NCBI RefSeq assembly: GCF_038002965.1
Contig: NZ_JBBOOE010000001.1
Coordinates: 2,461,001 to 2,525,000 of the forward strand
Length of the DNA stretch: 64,000 bases
Reading direction: 5' to 3'
Source: Robertmurraya sp. FSL R5-0851
Lineage (GTDB): Bacteria; Bacillota; Bacilli; Bacillales; Cytobacillaceae
Shown here piece by piece: positions 53,648 through 62,087 of this stretch. Under the pieces are notes generated by a model. The model was not told the origin of the DNA. It saw nothing but the letters and a program-made list of their open reading frames with translations, and ran no database searches. The translations under genes and the position numbers were made by a program. Numbering within the stretch: the stretch's first letter is position 1; each line of letters starts with the position of its first letter.

Positions 53648-54793
53648 TCACTTCAACGGAACATAACCTGTTCGCTCAACAATTTCCTGCCCCTGCTCTG
53701 ATTGTATCCATTGGAGAAATTCATCAAGATGAGGGTTTTGACTGTTCCCTGTAATAGCGAAGAAATTGGCGACAATTGGATACGTCTCGCTCTGGATATT
53801 TTCTTTTGTAGGAAGTACCCCATTTACGGAAATATTCTTTATTTTTCCATTCTGCACCATCTCCTCTGAAAAATGTCTGAACGAGTAACCGATAGCATTT
53901 CGACGGTTTTGATAATTACTCGTTTCCCGAATGATGCCTCCCATTCCGGAAACGATATCCTTTGATGGCGGATCCATAATGGGGATATCTCCCATAAAAT
54001 TGATTAGTGCTGATTGACTGCCACTTCCTTCTGGTCGTTGGAAGGCACGGATTTCTTCGTCCTTTCCTCCTACTTCCTTCCAGTTGGTAATTTCTCCTGA
54101 ATAGATCCCTTGAATTTGCTCAACCGTTAGCTCCTCCACTGGATTGTTTTTGTGAACAAAAAACACAAAGGCTTCTCTTCCAATCGGGGTTAAAGTTAGT
54201 TCCACTCCTTGGAGTCTAGCATTCTTCATTTGTTCCTCAGACGGGTGTGCCATAAAAACCATATCAACCTCACCTTTTACTAAACGCTTAAACGCAAAAC
54301 TCGTTTGAGTCGAAACCACTTCACTTTCATCTAATGAATATTCTTTTTCCGGGTAAACAGCTTGAACAAATCCTGCATATACCGGATAAAGAGCCGTGGC
54401 TCCATCTAGAGTTGGAGGATTTTCTTCAATGTTAAACGTAGAAGCCTCATCTAACGTTACCACCTTTGAGTTTTCAACAAACGGGAGATATTGAGATAAA
54501 TCCACATCTTGCGTACTTACCACTTCCAGACTTTTTAAATAAGATTGATAAGCTTCAAAGCCACCCACCACACATACAGCCAGAGCCAGAAATCCGATTG
54601 AGAGTCGTTTTACTACCTTTTTCTTCAATTGGTCATAAATACCTAAGATTGAAATAATCATTAAACCAAGTGCCACAATAGGGGTAAAAATAGGATAAAA
54701 CTCGGACGATCTTGAGATTGTTAGAATGATAGTTCCATAGAATCCAATAAACCCAAAAACGAAAACAACTACAATCGCTCCAAATAACCTCAT
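53648..54793 (-). CDS. Membrane-anchored PstS-like phosphate-binding protein
   Basis: A 381-residue protein. Three N-terminal hydrophobic helices (about 1-90: VVVFVFGFIGFYGTIIL, IFTPIVALGLMIISILG, LSIGFLALAVCVVGGF) anchor a PstS-type binding domain: PTLDGATALYPVYAGFVQ, HKNNPVEELTVEQIQGIYSGEITNWKEVGG, RPEGSGSQSALINF, IGYSFRHF. The phosphate-contacting GATA and RxxxSGS loops are visible. PstS proteins are normally lipoproteins with a pst operon next to them; here neither is true, so sensing or scavenging is possible. AGGAGGG precedes the ATG. Confidence 0.85.
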   Translation of the reverse strand: MRLFGAIVVVFVFGFIGFYGTIILTISRSSEFYPIFTPIVALGLMIISILGIYDQLKKKVVKRLSIGFLALAVCVVGGFEAYQSYLKSLEVVSTQDVDLSQYLPFVENSKVVTLDEASTFNIEENPPTLDGATALYPVYAGFVQAVYPEKEYSLDESEVVSTQTSFAFKRLVKGEVDMVFMAHPSEEQMKNARLQGVELTLTPIGREAFVFFVHKNNPVEELTVEQIQGIYSGEITNWKEVGGKDEEIRAFQRPEGSGSQSALINFMGDIPIMDPPSKDIVSGMGGIIRETSNYQNRRNAIGYSFRHFSEEMVQNGKIKNISVNGVLPTKENIQSETYPIVANFFAITGNSQNPHLDEFLQWIQSEQGQEIVERTGYVPLK

Positions 54794-54890
54794 AATTCCC
54801 TCCTGTTAAACAAATAGTGTATTTTTACACTAATTATAACTATATTTCCAATTGAAGGAAAGAGAATTTGGAAAATTTTATAAACAAATT

Positions 54891-54926
54891 AAATACCTTC
54901 CATCTAAAAGCTTTTGAAAGGTATTT
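54891..54926 (-). terminator. Weak terminator-like hairpin
   Basis: AAATACCTT and AAGGTATTT flank an 18-base loop directly after the GGDEF-EAL stop codon. Confidence 0.45.
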
Positions 54927-57169
54927 TACTCCACTATTTTCTTTCTTAAAAGAACTTCAATCTCCTCTGCCGGAAGTGGCTTACTAAAGAAATACCCTTG
55001 CGCTAAATAGCAGTTATTTTCTTTTAAGAAGGAAAGTTGCTGTTCGTCTTCTACTCCTTCAGCAATGACCTGAAAACGTAACCGATTACCCAATTCAATG
55101 ATTGTTTTTACAATCTCTTCTCCATCCTTATGCTGATTGATTTCATCAATGAAAGATTTATCAATTTTTAACTTATGAATGGGAAAATGTCTTAAGTAGT
55201 TAAGAGAAGAATACCCCGTACCAAAGTCATCAATAGCAAATCTTACCCCGAGTTCTTTAATTTCTTTCATAATGCTCAGTGCTTGATTCACATTGCTAGT
55301 TACACTTTCGGTAATTTCTAGTTCAAGATATCTCGGAGGTAGGTCCGACTCCTCTAGTATCTGATTGACGGATGAAACAAAGTTTTTCTCTCGAAATTGT
55401 AAGGGAGACACATTAACTGATACACTCTCAATCGGTAAACCGAAATCAATCCATTGCTTACACTGAGTACAAGCCGTTTTTAATACCCACTTTCCAATCG
55501 AGAAAATGAGGCCTGTCTCTTCGGCAAGTGGGATAAATTCTGCTGGAGAGATAAAACCATATTTAGGGTGTTGCCAACGGACCAATGCTTCTAATCCAAT
55601 GATTTGATTGGATACAAGGTTTACCTGAGGTTGATAATGAAGGCTCAACTCGTTATTGTTAATAGCATTCCGTAGCCCAGTTTCTAATTCCATTCGCCTT
55701 TGATTACTAAGATTTAGAGAAGAAGTGTAATATTGGTAATTATTCTTTCCATTTTCCTTTGCATTGTACATGGCAATATCTGAATTTTGGATAATCGCTT
55801 CTACATTATCTCCATCTTTTGGGTAGACACTTATTCCTATACTTGTTGAAATGAACATTTGTCGGTCATTGATTACAAATGGGGAAGCTAACGTAAAAAT
55901 GATTTTTTCCGCTATCTCAGACACTCTAGACCGTTTACCAGTTTTTAGGACAATAATAAACTCGTCCCCTCCATAACGAAAGATACTTCCTTCCTCACCT
56001 ATAGAGTTCTTTAGTCTCGTAGCTACCTTCTGTAATAATAAATCCCCAAAACTATGTCCATACGTATCATTGATCATCTTAAACCGATCTAAATCCAAAA
56101 ACATGACAGCAAAGGATTGTCCTATCTTTTCGCTTCTTGTTACTGTTTCGTTTAAATGCTCATACAAAAGATTGCGATTTGCCATGCCGGTTAATGAATC
56201 GTAATATGCTAATAACTGAACTTGTTCTTCTGCTTTTTTCCGTTTTGAAATATCTCTGACTATGACTTGAGTAGCTTCTTCTCCCTCATAGGTCGTTAAA
56301 AACGCCATCATATCCGTATAAATGACTGTACCATCTAACCTTAGGATACGATATTCACTAATTTCAGATATCCCCTTTTTGACTTGCTTCATCTTTTCAA
56401 TAGCCTGGTTTAGGTCCTCTGGATAGATAAAATCTAGCACATCTCTTCCCATGACTTCCTTAGAATGATGAGCCCCTATTAACCTTACGCCAGCTTGGTT
56501 CACGTAAATGATTTTTCTATTTTTATGTATCAAAGTTGTTTCAGGTGAATATTCGACTAGCTTCCGATATCTCTCTTCACTTTCTAATAGATCTCTTTCG
56601 GCTCTGTCACGTTCCGTAATATCTTGAACAATAACGACATACCGGCCTGAATCCTTTTCGTCAGCGATGGACACCCCTTTACCTTCGAGAAGAATGGTTC
56701 TCCCACTTTTATTCTTTATTCTAAATTTTATTGGTACATTTTGATCTTTTAGTATATAGCTGTACCTTAATTTTGTTATCTCTTCTTGGCTGAATATTTC
56801 TTTTACCGTTTTTCCAATGTAATCCTGTGGGTGATAGCCAACAATCGATAGAAGCGATGGAGAAATGTACTCCATTTTTCCATGCTGATCAATCACCAAA
56901 ATTAAATCAGAAGCATTTTCTACAATTAGTCTGTAATAACGCTCATCTTTAATAATATCTTTGATCATTTTTTTTAATAAATTATAGAAGACAAACCCAC
57001 TTAATATGATAAAAAACATGCCTTTTGACGTATTCATCCATTCAGGAAAATTATTTAGGTTTCTTGTGAAAATATAATCGGATAATAAAACCCACAAGCA
57101 GCTAATGGTGATATAAAAAATGACAAAGTGTAATGCTGCTTTCTTTGCTACGCCCCAATCCTTCCACAT
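54926..57169 (-). CDS. Membrane PAS-PAS-GGDEF-EAL cyclic-di-GMP enzyme
   Basis: A 747-residue protein. Two membrane helices (AALHFVIFYITISCLWVLLS; GMFFIILSGFVFYNLL) lead to two PAS domains (ASDLILVIDQHGKMEYISPS; SPETTLIHKNRKIIYVNQAG). A GGDEF domain follows with YGGDEFIIVL intact, then an EAL domain with EALVRWQHP, VSVNVSPLQF and DDFGTGYSSLNYL intact. Both synthesis and hydrolysis of c-di-GMP are therefore possible. ATG 57169 is taken as the start, just before the first helix, with AAGGGAAA rather far upstream; ATG 57271 is an alternative. A c-di-GMP riboswitch lies 40 kb away in this window. Confidence 0.92.
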   Translation of the reverse strand: MWKDWGVAKKAALHFVIFYITISCLWVLLSDYIFTRNLNNFPEWMNTSKGMFFIILSGFVFYNLLKKMIKDIIKDERYYRLIVENASDLILVIDQHGKMEYISPSLLSIVGYHPQDYIGKTVKEIFSQEEITKLRYSYILKDQNVPIKFRIKNKSGRTILLEGKGVSIADEKDSGRYVVIVQDITERDRAERDLLESEERYRKLVEYSPETTLIHKNRKIIYVNQAGVRLIGAHHSKEVMGRDVLDFIYPEDLNQAIEKMKQVKKGISEISEYRILRLDGTVIYTDMMAFLTTYEGEEATQVIVRDISKRKKAEEQVQLLAYYDSLTGMANRNLLYEHLNETVTRSEKIGQSFAVMFLDLDRFKMINDTYGHSFGDLLLQKVATRLKNSIGEEGSIFRYGGDEFIIVLKTGKRSRVSEIAEKIIFTLASPFVINDRQMFISTSIGISVYPKDGDNVEAIIQNSDIAMYNAKENGKNNYQYYTSSLNLSNQRRMELETGLRNAINNNELSLHYQPQVNLVSNQIIGLEALVRWQHPKYGFISPAEFIPLAEETGLIFSIGKWVLKTACTQCKQWIDFGLPIESVSVNVSPLQFREKNFVSSVNQILEESDLPPRYLELEITESVTSNVNQALSIMKEIKELGVRFAIDDFGTGYSSLNYLRHFPIHKLKIDKSFIDEINQHKDGEEIVKTIIELGNRLRFQVIAEGVEDEQQLSFLKENNCYLAQGYFFSKPLPAEEIEVLLRKKIVE

Positions 57170-57475
57170 GCGAACACCATTTCCCTTCACAAATCCGAAA
57201 CGTATTTTTCCTATTATTTGTATTAACTCATTAATAATGCAAAAAACTGGATAAACCTTATACAGGTCCATCCAGCTTCCATCTACTTCATTAAAGATTT
57301 GGCAAGGTCAGTCAAGAGCTTAGCAGCTCTTCTGTAAATGCTTTGCCACTTTTTAATAACAACCATTTTGATATTCCATTAAAGAAACCTGCAGATGGAG
57401 TGTATCCTTCGAACGAACTACTTGACTGCATTTACCTACTATCGATTGTCAATACTATAAGTGGAGGTGAAAATA

Positions 57476-58102
57476 TTGAGTAAAAAGGCTGGCATAAAAA
57501 TTCATTTGCTCCTGCTACTAATTGTAGTTGCTGTTTTTATTTGGTCGGCTATTAAACCTGTTGGTTATCGAATATGGACATTGGAGGTACTCCCTGCGGT
57601 TATTGGACTGCTTGTTGTGATTGCTATTTATAAAAAATTTCAACTCACAACCCTTTCCTACTTCATCATTGCTATTCTGTCCATTTTCACTTTTATCGGA
57701 GGGCACTATACCTACTCTGAAGTCCCCCTTTTTAATTGGATTAAAGATGATTTTCATTTCGAAAGAAATCACTATGATCGGTTCGGTCATTTCTTAAAAG
57801 GACTTTTGATCATCGTTATAAGAGAAATCTTAATCCGAAAATCATCACTATCAAAAGGAAAATGGTTAGCTTCCCTTTCCTTAAGTGTAGCCCTTGCTAT
57901 TTCGGCTTTATATGAGATCATTGAATGGCTTGTGTCGATCATTACACATGGCGGAAAAGCATCGAAGGATTTTTTAGGCACTCAAGGTGATATATGGGAT
58001 TCACAGTGGGATATGTCGCTTACCCTTGCAGGCTCAATCATTGCTTTGATTCTTCTTACTAGCGTACATAATAAATACTTGAGGAAAAAGTCCGATGGAT
58101 AA
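57476..58102 (+). CDS. DUF2238 (YjdF-type) membrane protein
   Basis: A 208-residue protein with six hydrophobic helices. The family segment HFERNHYDRFGHFLKGLLIIVIREIL and LYEIIEWLV, then GTQGDIWDSQWDM, is the DUF2238/YjdF signature. The conserved charged residues in the membrane suggest transport or metal handling, but no function is known. TTG 57476 is chosen because GGAGGTG lies 6 bases before it. A CBO0543-type gene follows 24 bases later. Confidence 0.85.
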   Translation: MSKKAGIKIHLLLLLIVVAVFIWSAIKPVGYRIWTLEVLPAVIGLLVVIAIYKKFQLTTLSYFIIAILSIFTFIGGHYTYSEVPLFNWIKDDFHFERNHYDRFGHFLKGLLIIVIREILIRKSSLSKGKWLASLSLSVALAISALYEIIEWLVSIITHGGKASKDFLGTQGDIWDSQWDMSLTLAGSIIALILLTSVHNKYLRKKSDG

Positions 58103-58126
58103 ACTATTTCAAGTAAGGAGGATATT

Positions 58127-58603
58127 ATGAGGAATAAATTAGAAATGAATATTTTGAAAGCTTTATTTATTATCAGTCTTGGGTTGTTCATTAACTTATT
58201 AAGGAAACCACCTATTAAAGATTGGTTGCTAGTATTTTTTCTGAAAAGTTACTTCGCTACCTTTATTGATAACTTACTTGTAAGAAAAGGGTTCTTAAAA
58301 TATCCTGTGAATCTAATCAGCGGCTTTGATATCAGTGTATTATTTAGTTATTTACTGTTCCCGATCTCATGTGTGTATTTTAACCAAATCACTAAAACCT
58401 CTAGCGTATTTGACATAGTAAAAAAATGTCTTTATTTTAGTGTTCCCTCTGCCATAGCTGAACACTTTCTTGAAAGGAAGACAAAATTGATAAGCTATAA
58501 AAAATCGTGGAACTCCTATTATAGTTTTCTGTCGATCGCCTTTAGTTTTCTTATTGTACGAGCGCTTATGGGTATGATTAGAAGTTTATCTAAGACTCAA
58601 TAA
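58127..58603 (+). CDS. CBO0543-type membrane protein
   Basis: A 158-residue protein with four hydrophobic helices and the pattern KDWLLVFFLKSYFATFIDNLLVRKG, YPVNLISGFDISVLFSYLLFPISCVYFNQ, AIAEHFLERKTKLISYKKSWN. This is the CBO0543 family common in spore formers, function unknown. AAGGAGG precedes the ATG. It is likely co-transcribed with the DUF2238 gene and closed by a terminator. Confidence 0.82.
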   Translation: MRNKLEMNILKALFIISLGLFINLLRKPPIKDWLLVFFLKSYFATFIDNLLVRKGFLKYPVNLISGFDISVLFSYLLFPISCVYFNQITKTSSVFDIVKKCLYFSVPSAIAEHFLERKTKLISYKKSWNSYYSFLSIAFSFLIVRALMGMIRSLSKTQ

Positions 58604-58633
58604 AGACTTTTATGAAATAAACTTCTTCAGTAT

Positions 58634-58669
58634 AAAAGCCAATCTTCCCTTAAAGAAGATTGACTTTTA
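58634..58669. terminator. Bidirectional terminator
   Basis: AAAGCCAATCTTC and GAAGATTGACTTT pair (one G-T) with T-rich ends on both strands. Confidence 0.82.
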
Positions 58670-58679
58670 TTTCATTTTA

Positions 58680-58961
58680 TCAATGAACTATGAATAATCC
58701 CATCATCAGGTATCCAACATTTGTGATAGCTGAAAACAACCATTTCCATTTGAGATATTCGATTATTTTATACTGTAGTAAAAGTACTTCCATAGCATGT
58801 AAACAGATGAAGCATATAAAGAAATAAATTGCCCTAATTCGCAATCCTTTGGTTGTATAAAAACCATTCACGAAAATGAGTACGAGTAGAGGAATGATAG
58901 CATCTCGATAAAGTAAATACGCGGGAAATATATATGGATGGTTGAATGATTTTGTTTGTAT
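58680..58961 (-). CDS. Small membrane protein without a standard start codon
   Basis: The frame is open from 58961 and encodes about 93 residues with three hydrophobic helices: HPYIFPAYLLYRDAIIPLLVL, IRAIYFFICFICLHAMEVLLL, and WLFSAITNVGYLMMGLFIVH. The style recalls CBO0543-like proteins. No ATG, GTG or TTG precedes the first helix; GGAGGG is followed after three bases by an ATA codon (58959-58961). Either a rare ATA start is used or the 5' end is damaged. GTG at 58871 would remove a helix and lacks a ribosome site. Confidence 0.5.
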   Translation of the reverse strand: MQTKSFNHPYIFPAYLLYRDAIIPLLVLIFVNGFYTTKGLRIRAIYFFICFICLHAMEVLLLQYKIIEYLKWKWLFSAITNVGYLMMGLFIVH

Positions 58962-59059
58962 GTTCCCTCCAATTCTTCCATCTATTCATAGATGAAGTAT
59001 GCAGGCAAACAAAAAAGCATGGACCTCTATCCCAATGGTTTTAGACCTTTTTTTGAAAC

Positions 59060-59668
59060 TCATAGGGTAACACCAATATAAATAGCTGTCCCCCACATGA
59101 CAATTGCTGAGATTTTATTTAAGATCAATAAGAAGCGACCAGATTGATCAAGCCTACCCGACATTCTTCCGACAATTCCTAAGCCAAGGAACCACAGCCA
59201 TGAGACCAGTATGCAAGTAATAGCAAATGCTAGTTTCTCAAAACCTAAATAGGCTAAGGAGCTAGTTCCAATCACTCCAATTGTATCTAAAATGGCATGA
59301 GGGTTGAGCAACGATACCGACATAGCAAAAATAACTTGTTTTTTCGGTGAAAAAGATATTCCACTCTCCCCTTCATTCATAGCTGGTTTACTATTCCAAG
59401 TAACAAATCCCATATAAATGAGAAAGAGGATGCCTGCAAAAAGCAAAAGCATTCTTAACCAATCATAGTCAAGAACCACCACCGAGACTCCTAAGACGGC
59501 TAGGGAAATAAGTAATGTGTCACAAATAGCCGCAGTAATAATCACCGGTAATGCCCCTAAAAATCGAGCTTGTGTCGCGCCTTGGTTAAATACAAAAACA
59601 TTTTGAACTCCTAAAGGCAAGATTAATCCAAATGCTAAAATAAACCCATGAATAATTGCTTCAAACAT
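59060..59668 (-). CDS. LysE/ArgO-type amino-acid exporter
   Basis: A 202-residue, six-helix LysE-family exporter. It starts FEAIIHGFILAFGLILPLGVQNVFVFNQGA, the Gly-Pro-Gln signature of the basic amino-acid branch (LysE, ArgO), and has LLNPHAILDTIGVIG in the fourth helix. It exports lysine or arginine to relieve amino-acid excess. AGGAGGAG precedes the ATG. No regulator is adjacent. Confidence 0.9.
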   Translation of the reverse strand: MFEAIIHGFILAFGLILPLGVQNVFVFNQGATQARFLGALPVIITAAICDTLLISLAVLGVSVVVLDYDWLRMLLLFAGILFLIYMGFVTWNSKPAMNEGESGISFSPKKQVIFAMSVSLLNPHAILDTIGVIGTSSLAYLGFEKLAFAITCILVSWLWFLGLGIVGRMSGRLDQSGRFLLILNKISAIVMWGTAIYIGVTL

Positions 59669-59734
59669 GAAAACTCCTCCTGATGCTATTTCTTATAGTT
59701 TATAAGAAATAGTTGGATGAGTCTCTACTAATTG

Positions 59735-59780
59735 GAAAAGTCGAATTCCCTAAAATAACGGAATTCGACTTTTCCATTTT
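59735..59780 (-). terminator. Intrinsic terminator
   Basis: GAAAAGTCGAATTCC and GGAATTCGACTTTTC form a 15-bp perfect stem between minus-strand genes. The minus-strand tail is CAATTAG, so termination may rely on stem strength. Confidence 0.75.
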
Positions 59781-59908
59781 TACTTATTTACTTTCTTCAA
59801 TGCCTTCAACGCTTTTCTTTCTAACCCATTTTCAGACGAAAATTCTACATCCGCTTTAGGTAAAGCATTTTTATTATTCTTAAATTGATTGTTTTTATTT
59901 TTCGCCAT
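59780..59908 (-). CDS. Small basic protein with DVEFS motif (42 aa)
   Basis: A 42-residue Asn/Lys-rich protein (MAKNKNNQFKNNKNALPKAD then VEFSSENG, ERKALKALKKVNK). The ADVEFS segment recalls YfhD-type and other small spore-former proteins. AAGGTGAG precedes the ATG. A 24-codon frame (59895-59969) with a perfect AAAGGAG site overlaps its start and may be a coupled leader. Spore location is a guess. Confidence 0.6.
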   Translation of the reverse strand: MAKNKNNQFKNNKNALPKADVEFSSENGLERKALKALKKVNK

Positions 59909-60037
59909 CTTGTCTCACCTTCCTTATCTTTGTTTGGCAATACGGTTTTAGTTTACTTATTTTTTTCATACGTATTCTCCTTTGAATAGAAGTGTAAACT
60001 TTGTACAAAATATCTTTGTTTAAAGGGAGGTGTTACT

Positions 60038-60169
60038 ATGCCAAATCGTAATGATAACAAGACTAGAAAGATTGAGTCTGAAAGCGCAAAACGAGGAATG
60101 TCACAAGAGGAATACGCAGCTGAGTTAACAAGTAATAAAATGAAGGCCCAACAGAAAAAACAAAAGTAA
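60038..60169 (+). CDS. Small basic protein (43 aa)
   Basis: A 43-residue hydrophilic protein: MPNRNDNKTRKIESESAKRG, SQEEYAAELTSNKMKAQQKK. Resembles small acid-soluble or similar spore proteins in composition only. AGGGAGG precedes the ATG and a strong terminator follows. It is divergent from the other small basic gene at 59780, 130 bases away. Confidence 0.62.
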   Translation: MPNRNDNKTRKIESESAKRGMSQEEYAAELTSNKMKAQQKKQK

Positions 60170-60173
60170 CACC

Positions 60174-60207
60174 ATAAGGCAGGAATTAGTTCCTGCCTTA
60201 TTTATTT
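60174..60207 (+). terminator. Intrinsic terminator
   Basis: ATAAGGCAGGAA and TTCCTGCCTTAT form a 12-bp perfect stem followed by TTATTT. Confidence 0.9.
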
Positions 60208-60286
60208 GAACACAATACGTTATCTTTTACATAATACAGCGAATGATGAGATCAAATGGCTATTTATGGGTAGAAATGTTATGTAT

Positions 60287-60309
60287 GCAAGAGGGACATT
60301 CCCTCTTGC
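60287..60309 (-). terminator. Hairpin after SleB-like gene
   Basis: GCAAGAGGG and CCCTCTTGC form a 9-bp stem with a 5-base loop just after the stop codon, but no T run follows. Confidence 0.5.
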
Positions 60310-60315
60310 TATTAT

Positions 60316-60912
60316 TTATTTCGCAAATCTATGGTTTCCAATTGTAATCGTGGTTTCACGAGAGAACACCCAGTCGCTTGCGGCTGTTTGTGGATTGTAA
60401 AAGTATAATGAACCTTGTCCTTGCCCTTGGAACGCTAGCGCCTCGTCAACTGCACGCTTTGATTCTTCATCTGCTGACTGGTTAATAGTTCCATTTTTAA
60501 CAGGTGTAAATGCATAATAACCTTGGTCGATTTGATAAATGACTTCACTTACTGTATTAGGAAAATCTGGGTGATTCACACGATTTAAAATCACTGTCGC
60601 AACAGCTACTTTCCCTGCGTAAGACTCCCCTTTAGCTTCCGCACTTACTAGTCTCGCTAATAAATCCTTATCAGCTGCTGACAAATTAGTTGCAGGAATC
60701 ACTAGCTTTTCACCTGGATATAATAGTGATGTCGTTTTGTTATTTTGCTTCATTAAATTTAATACAGATACACCATACTTTGACCCGATATTCCAGAACG
60801 TATCTCCTTTTTGTACTACATGTGATTGAGTTGCAGCACCTGCTGCTGATCCGAATCCAACCAATGTAAATGATAGAGTTGAGATCACTAGTAATTTTTT
60901 TACCATTTTCAT
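60316..60912 (-). CDS. LysM - SleB/CwlJ-type cell-wall hydrolase
   Basis: A 198-residue exported hydrolase. Signal peptide (about 1-28, VKKLLVISTLSFTLVGFGSAAGA), one LysM repeat (HVVQKGDTFWNIGSKYGVSVLNLMKQN, LYPGEKLVIP), then the Hydrolase_2 domain: LLARLVSAEAKGESYAGKVAVATVILNRV, with the catalytic Glu in SAEAKGES. Such enzymes are lytic transglycosylases acting on spore cortex (SleB) or vegetative wall (YkvT). Start ATG 60912 has GGAGG 8 bases before. Beyond it, to 61180, the spacer shows nothing recognised. Confidence 0.88.
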   Translation of the reverse strand: MKMVKKLLVISTLSFTLVGFGSAAGAATQSHVVQKGDTFWNIGSKYGVSVLNLMKQNNKTTSLLYPGEKLVIPATNLSAADKDLLARLVSAEAKGESYAGKVAVATVILNRVNHPDFPNTVSEVIYQIDQGYYAFTPVKNGTINQSADEESKRAVDEALAFQGQGQGSLYFYNPQTAASDWVFSRETTITIGNHRFAK

Positions 60913-61186
60913 AGTTTGTACCTCCAATTGCTGTTTTCTCGAACAACTAGTAGATTACCAGATGTAACATACCGTTTCATGAACCAAAATTTCCCTTCAA
61001 TTAGTTAATTTTCCCAATAGCAATAGCATCAACGGTTCATAAGCTTTGAAAAGGATCAAATTTCCAGCAATGTCTCTTCATTTTTTTCTTGATTCGAGGG
61101 ATATTACAGGTATATTTCTAAATGATGACAAGCTTTTTGGTCAACATTTTGCCTAACCCCGACTCTTATTTTCCTCCACAAATTAA

Positions 61187-61210
61187 AAGTAGAGCCTATT
61201 GACTCTACTT
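61187..61210 (-). terminator. Intrinsic terminator
   Basis: AAGTAGAG and CTCTACTT form an 8-bp stem that overlaps the dehydrogenase stop codon; TTAATTT follows on the minus strand. Confidence 0.72.
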
Positions 61211-62087
61211 AATTGATCTCCTTTAGTACCTTCATGATCGCTGACCAATCTAAATCTCCCCAGCCTTTTTCGATCGCATAACTGTAGTGAGATTGCGCGA
61301 GATTAGCAATTGGCAACAGGGTGGATACCTCATTCGCTGCATCAATCATTAGGTTCACATCCTTTAATCCTAGCTTTAGCTTAAAGCCAGCAGGATCAAA
61401 CTGTTCATTTGTCATCATTTTTCCATAAGTATTATAAACTGGAGATGCAAACAGAGAATTAATAATTTCTAAAAACTGCTTTGGTTCAACTCCATGTTTC
61501 TCTACCATAACCAAGATCTCTGATAAGGACTCTAGCATGGAAACAAGTAAGAAGTTGTTTCCTAGTTTAGCCACATTTGATAAATACCCTTGTTCACCAA
61601 CAATAAAAACATCTTGCCCTAACGATTGAAGGATGGGTTTTACTTTCTTCCTTGCCTCTTCTGGACCTGCAACTATAAAGCGTAAAGCAGCTGCTGCCGC
61701 TGCCTCAGGACGACCTAAAACGGTGGAAGAAATAAAATGTTGACTGGCATTTTCATGGTCAACCGTTAGTTTTTTTGCCAAGTACACACTGATGGTACTG
61801 ATAGACACATGAATGCCTCCTGGTTGTAACCCCGCAAGTATTCCTTCCTCACCAAACACAACGTTCTCCAATGCTGTATCGTCAGAAAGAATAGTAAGTA
61901 CGATATTCGTTTGTCTTGCTGCTTCAGCAGGAGTGTTAGCTATAATGGCTCCTTTTGTGGTTAGGTCATGGCATTTACTTTTCGTCCGATTGTATACTAC
62001 TAATTCATAGCCATTTTTCAAAAGATTTTCAGCCATCGGTAAACCCATATTTCCTAAGCCGATCAATCCAACTTTCAAAGTTTTCAC
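61209..62087 (-). CDS. NAD(P)-dependent beta-hydroxyacid dehydrogenase family protein
   Basis: A 292-residue enzyme of the 3-hydroxyisobutyrate/tartronate semialdehyde reductase family. Rossmann motif VGLIGLGNMGLPMAENLL, family signature region around HVSISTISVYLAKKLT, and the catalytic lysine in LSNVAKLGNNFLLVSML. The reaction is oxidation of a beta-hydroxyacid or reduction of its aldehyde; substrate unknown. Its ATG overlaps the stop of the upstream GGDEF-EAL gene by 4 bases (ATGA), so the two are translated together, an unexpected pairing. Confidence 0.88.
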   Translation of the reverse strand: MKTLKVGLIGLGNMGLPMAENLLKNGYELVVYNRTKSKCHDLTTKGAIIANTPAEAARQTNIVLTILSDDTALENVVFGEEGILAGLQPGGIHVSISTISVYLAKKLTVDHENASQHFISSTVLGRPEAAAAAALRFIVAGPEEARKKVKPILQSLGQDVFIVGEQGYLSNVAKLGNNFLLVSMLESLSEILVMVEKHGVEPKQFLEIINSLFASPVYNTYGKMMTNEQFDPAGFKLKLGLKDVNLMIDAANEVSTLLPIANLAQSHYSYAIEKGWGDLDWSAIMKVLKEIN

